Part shown: positions 8,822-10,879 of the stretch, one piece after another
Position numbering within the stretch: position 1 is the first letter of the stretch
How the letters are laid out: the number at the start of each line of letters is the position of its first letter
Assembly: GCF_001949145.1 (NCBI RefSeq)
Contig: NW_019091557.1
Location: 437,736-448,614 of the forward strand
Length of the DNA stretch: 10,879 bases
Direction of reading: 5' to 3'
From: Acanthaster planci
Lineage: Eukaryota > Echinodermata > Asteroidea > Valvatida > Acanthasteridae
Translations under genes and position numbers: made by a program
Notes under the pieces: model-generated
Told to the model about the DNA's origin: nothing
Seen by the model: only the letters and a program-made list of their open reading frames with translations
Databases searched by the model: none

Positions 8822-10061
8822 GAACTCTTTTTTTTTCTTCAAAAACACAATATTGGCCTTCACGGAAAGTTGGCTCTGGATCCGTCCTTTTAGGCCTATT
8901 GAAGGGGGGGTCCTCTTTAGGTAGAGGTAAATTTCAGCTGCAAAAGCTCACCAGTTGGATCCTCGCCTGTATGCTGGGTCCTCATCAACACTTCAGTTCA
9001 CCTCGAAACAATATTTAGTGTTTAAAAACGTTCATGTGGCCACAGTAGGAGTATTTTCATGCACGTGCCGAGTGCTGTATCGTTCTGTCCTATGTCCTAA
9101 CGTTTCACTTCATCTTTTACAATGTCAAACGTTGCGTTAGCAATATCACTGCATACATATTGTTTAAAATACAGTTTTAAAGTAATCTGTCATCGCTTTG
9201 AAATACACTAGTTTTAATCATATTAAAATGTTTTTATTCGATAAACGTTGCATCACTGTTTTACCATCATCTGTAGAGAGAAACGTCGCTGCACGATCTG
9301 TATACACCATCTGCCAATTGTCATTATGTTTTAACATGTAATTTTAGAGAATTCAATATTGTAATCGAAACTCGGCTCGCTGTTAAAAATGCACGTGAAG
9401 TAGTGACTTTGACAAATTCTCTCTTCTCCGAAACTCGCAGAGACAAAAAGGAGATATAGTGTTGTGTCCGACGCATGTTGGTGTAAATTCCAATTATTGT
9501 TGGTCTTCGGGTTTGAGTTGTCACTAGGCTACTGAGGAACATTCATAAACATAAAGTGGCTTGCGGTGATACGCACTTCGTGCACCAGGCACTGTATCGA
9601 TGCCGAGACCGTTAACATTAAATTGTAAACTCCTTGAGCCCAAAGCAGTGACCATGCAATTGTAACCGCCATTCGATTTGGCGATGTTGTCACATTACAG
9701 TCACTCGTGAGTGTACTCCTCTCACGTCAAAGCGCCACAAGGTTGTACACATTCGACTAAAATGTAGTCGTGCACGGCCTATACTGTTGGACCAAGCATG
9801 CAAATGAGTGTGCACGATATGTCCTTAACTGGCTCTCATGAGTTACCCTCAAAGCTTTTCTTAAATGATGTCAGAATAGTGTGGGGGCTATATTTGCCCA
9901 AAGTTTTCTGAGCATTCATGTTAGATCACTGCGCGTATGCTGCACAGTCTATCTATTTATTCGTTTATCATTGTAGTCACGCTGTGCCCTGAATTCCAAA
10001 CACGTATACATGTATTTCTTACGCGTATTAATAGTTGTATTCAGTCAGTGTTTTGAAGCTA
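8822..10061. other. AT-rich, mostly non-coding flank up to the transposon
   Basis: An acceptor-like AAATTTCAG at 8937 is followed by a frame open to TAG 9138-9140 (HQLDPRLYAGSSSTLQ), too weak to call an exon. There is an ATTAAA at 9222, an octamer-like ATGCAAAT at 9798-9805, and a hairpin CGACTA/TAGTCG at 9754-9770. No RNA gene was recognised. Confidence 0.5.
9222..9227 (+). terminator. Candidate polyadenylation signal (ATTAAA)
   Basis: ATTAAA, the common variant signal, sits in an AT-rich stretch and is followed by TGTTTTTATT and further T-rich sequence that could be a downstream element. It would suit a plus-strand gene ending at 8562 or 8821. No canonical AATAAA was found nearer on that strand. 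A single hexamer in AT-rich DNA is weak evidence. Confidence 0.18.
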
Positions 10062-10311
10062 CAGAGGGTGTCCCTGAAAAAAAACCAAACCCTGAGGAAA
10101 GGGGTTAATTTGCCCAAACCATGAGATATGATTATAATGTATAGGGATATCCGAAAAGAAGAAGCAGTATTCTTTCTAATGATACCTTGATGGCATCCCT
10201 CATGTCATGCATGGCTGAACACCATTGTCTTGAAAATGGGGTATCCGAACTCAGTTGTAAAACTTTGTATAAACCAGTGAATGGGGTTGTCTTCTGTCAT
10301 ACTTGTCCTGG
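10062..10311 (+). repeat. Left long terminal inverted repeat of the transposon
   Basis: The outer end is CAGAGGGTGTCCCTG after a TA. Only the inner 65 bp (10247-10311) can be compared, because the outer part of the partner arm lies beyond the window. The seven mismatches are scattered substitutions without indels, which suggests moderate age rather than a fresh insertion. The arm contains no open frame of note. Just inside the tip, AACCC and GGGTT (about 10088-10106) could form a small secondary hairpin. Confidence 0.75.
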
Positions 10312-10370
10312 TTGAAAGTGACAACAAAAGGTCATGTTAATGAGGGAAGATTGCCTTTTGTCACTTTCAA
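10312..10370 (+). repeat. Strong hairpin abutting the inner edge of the left inverted repeat
   Basis: The left arm (10312-10331) and right arm (10354-10370) pair over 17 bp: TTGAAAGTGACAA plus AAGG on one side against CCTTTTGTCACTTTCAA on the other, with a three-base insertion in the left arm and a loop of about 22 bases. It begins at the exact base where the long inverted repeat stops matching and has no counterpart next to the right arm, so it is either a feature of the interior or a later insertion. Confidence 0.75.
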
Positions 10371-10464
10371 TTTATGCAATAATCTGGTTTAAATGTGTTG
10401 ACCTGCCCGAGGTAGGCCAGTGCAGTGTTGAAAAGTGTTCGAAGCAGGACAGAAAGTCTGCAAC

Positions 10465-10728
10465 ATGGTACAACTTACCAAAGATCAAAGAGTGTTTGTC
10501 GTGACGAAATTTCTTGAAAACAAGAGCTTCCAAGCAACCCAAGCTGCATTTAGGGAACCCTTCCCTGATAGGGATCCACCGGCAAAGTCGATCATCTGGG
10601 AAAATGTGCGCAAATATCGAGAACATGGGACAAGCCTTAATTTGAATAAGGGTCATTCGGGAAGGAGGCGCACATTGCGAACTCCTGAAAACGTTGCCAA
10701 CAGCCAAGGGGAACCAGTTGCAGGATGA
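10465..10728 (+). pseudogene. Transposase fragment: N-terminal DUF4817-like helix-turn-helix domain of a mariner-like transposase
   Basis: The 87-residue frame starts at ATG 10465, chosen because related proteins begin M-V-x-L-T; an in-frame ATG at 10435 would add ten residues of leader. From memory of the family, residues 1-78 match the DNA-binding domain of DUF4817-type transposases: a first helix near 5-18 (TKDQRVFVVTKFLE), a helix-turn-helix around 22-52 with FPDRDPPAKS and VRKYREHGTS, then the basic linker GHSGRRRT (63-70), comparable to the GRPR-type linker between paired helix-turn-helix units in Tc1/mariner proteins. After RTPENVA the resemblance is lost and a stop follows. The second DNA-binding half and the DDE/D catalytic domain are absent, and nothing in 10729-10814 in any frame resembles them. 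No stop or frameshift interrupts the retained domain. It is inactive as a transposase; it might still bind element ends. The family call is by recall, not by a search. Confidence 0.8.
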
Positions 10729-10814
10729 ATGGACTTGGACACGGAAGGTGTCGGTGCATAATTAACTGTGAATTACGTAATGTGTAAATAATCGGTGTGC
10801 CCCTGATATCTTAT

Positions 10815-10879
10815 CCAGGACAGGCATGACAGAGGACAACCTCATTCACTGGTTTATCCAAAGTGTTACAACTGAGTTT
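10815..10879 (-). repeat. Right terminal inverted repeat, inner 65 bp only
   Basis: This is the reverse complement of 10247-10311 with seven substitutions and no gaps. It starts sharply at CCAGGA and is cut by the window edge. If the arms are equal in length, about 185 more bases beyond the window should mirror 10062-10246 and finish with CAGGGACACCCTCTG followed by TA. Confidence 0.82.

Larger units (their letters stand above)
10062..10879 (+). mobile_element. Tc1/mariner-type DNA transposon with long inverted repeats, non-autonomous, right end cut by the window edge
   Basis: Seen: a TA dinucleotide (10060-10061) precedes a terminus starting CAGAGGGTGTCCCTG and an A-run, the usual look of TA-targeting mariner-like ends. 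Positions 10247-10311 are repeated in reverse complement at 10815-10879, 58 of 65 bases identical without gaps; the match stops abruptly at the inner edge on both sides and runs to the window limit on the outer side. The interior (10312-10814) carries a hairpin and the N-terminal DNA-binding part of a transposase only. Known: Tc1/mariner elements move by cut and paste through a DDE/D transposase and duplicate TA. Inferred: the left arm is about 250 bp (10062-10311), the right arm continues about 185 bp past the window, and this copy cannot move by itself because it has no catalytic domain. The alternative is two related copies inserted head to head. Confidence 0.82.

Noticed and set aside
10729-10814. 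Search for the remaining transposase (second DNA-binding half, DDE/D motifs) after the stop, in all three forward frames
   Set aside because: Only short peptides with stops are present and none resembles the family; the catalytic part is missing rather than frameshifted.

Overview
The window reads as nuclear DNA of an animal, most likely an invertebrate. It is AT-leaning, largely non-coding, has no long open frame, shows short exon-like islands bounded by GT/AG consensus sites, and carries a Tc1/mariner-type DNA transposon of a kind widespread in invertebrates. There is no bacterial-style gene packing, no ribosome-binding-site pattern, and no CRISPR array, rRNA or tRNA that I can see. I cannot name the species.

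The best-supported content is at the right edge. A TA dinucleotide at 10060-10061 is followed by a CAGAGGGTGTCCC terminus. About 185 bp further in, a 65-bp segment (10247-10311) recurs in inverted orientation at the very end of the window (10815-10879; 58 of 65 positions match, no gaps). Between the arms lie a strong hairpin (10312-10370) and an 87-residue open frame. That frame is recognisably the N-terminal helix-turn-helix domain of a DUF4817-type mariner-like transposase and stops before any catalytic domain. I read this as a long-inverted-repeat, internally deleted, non-autonomous element whose right end lies beyond the window.

The rest may hold parts of one or more unrecognised plus-strand genes. 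A CpG-dense stretch (about 2268-2661) ends in a perfect AAG|GTAAGT splice donor and could be a promoter with a first exon. Exon-like islands lie at 7574-7743, 8471-8541 and 8600-8812. Their splice phases agree with one another and with one frame of the 2568-2661 segment (1>2, 2>1, 1>0, 0), so a single spliced reading frame is possible, but no product can be named and other joins also work. Weaker exon candidates lie at 668-774, 4715-4762, 6130-6228 and from 6568.

The long stretches between (1-667, 775-1849, 2662-4714, 4763-6129, 6769-7573, 8822-10061) look intronic or intergenic. They hold only short palindromes and small repeats, described individually. All gene models here are ab initio readings without transcript or homology searches.
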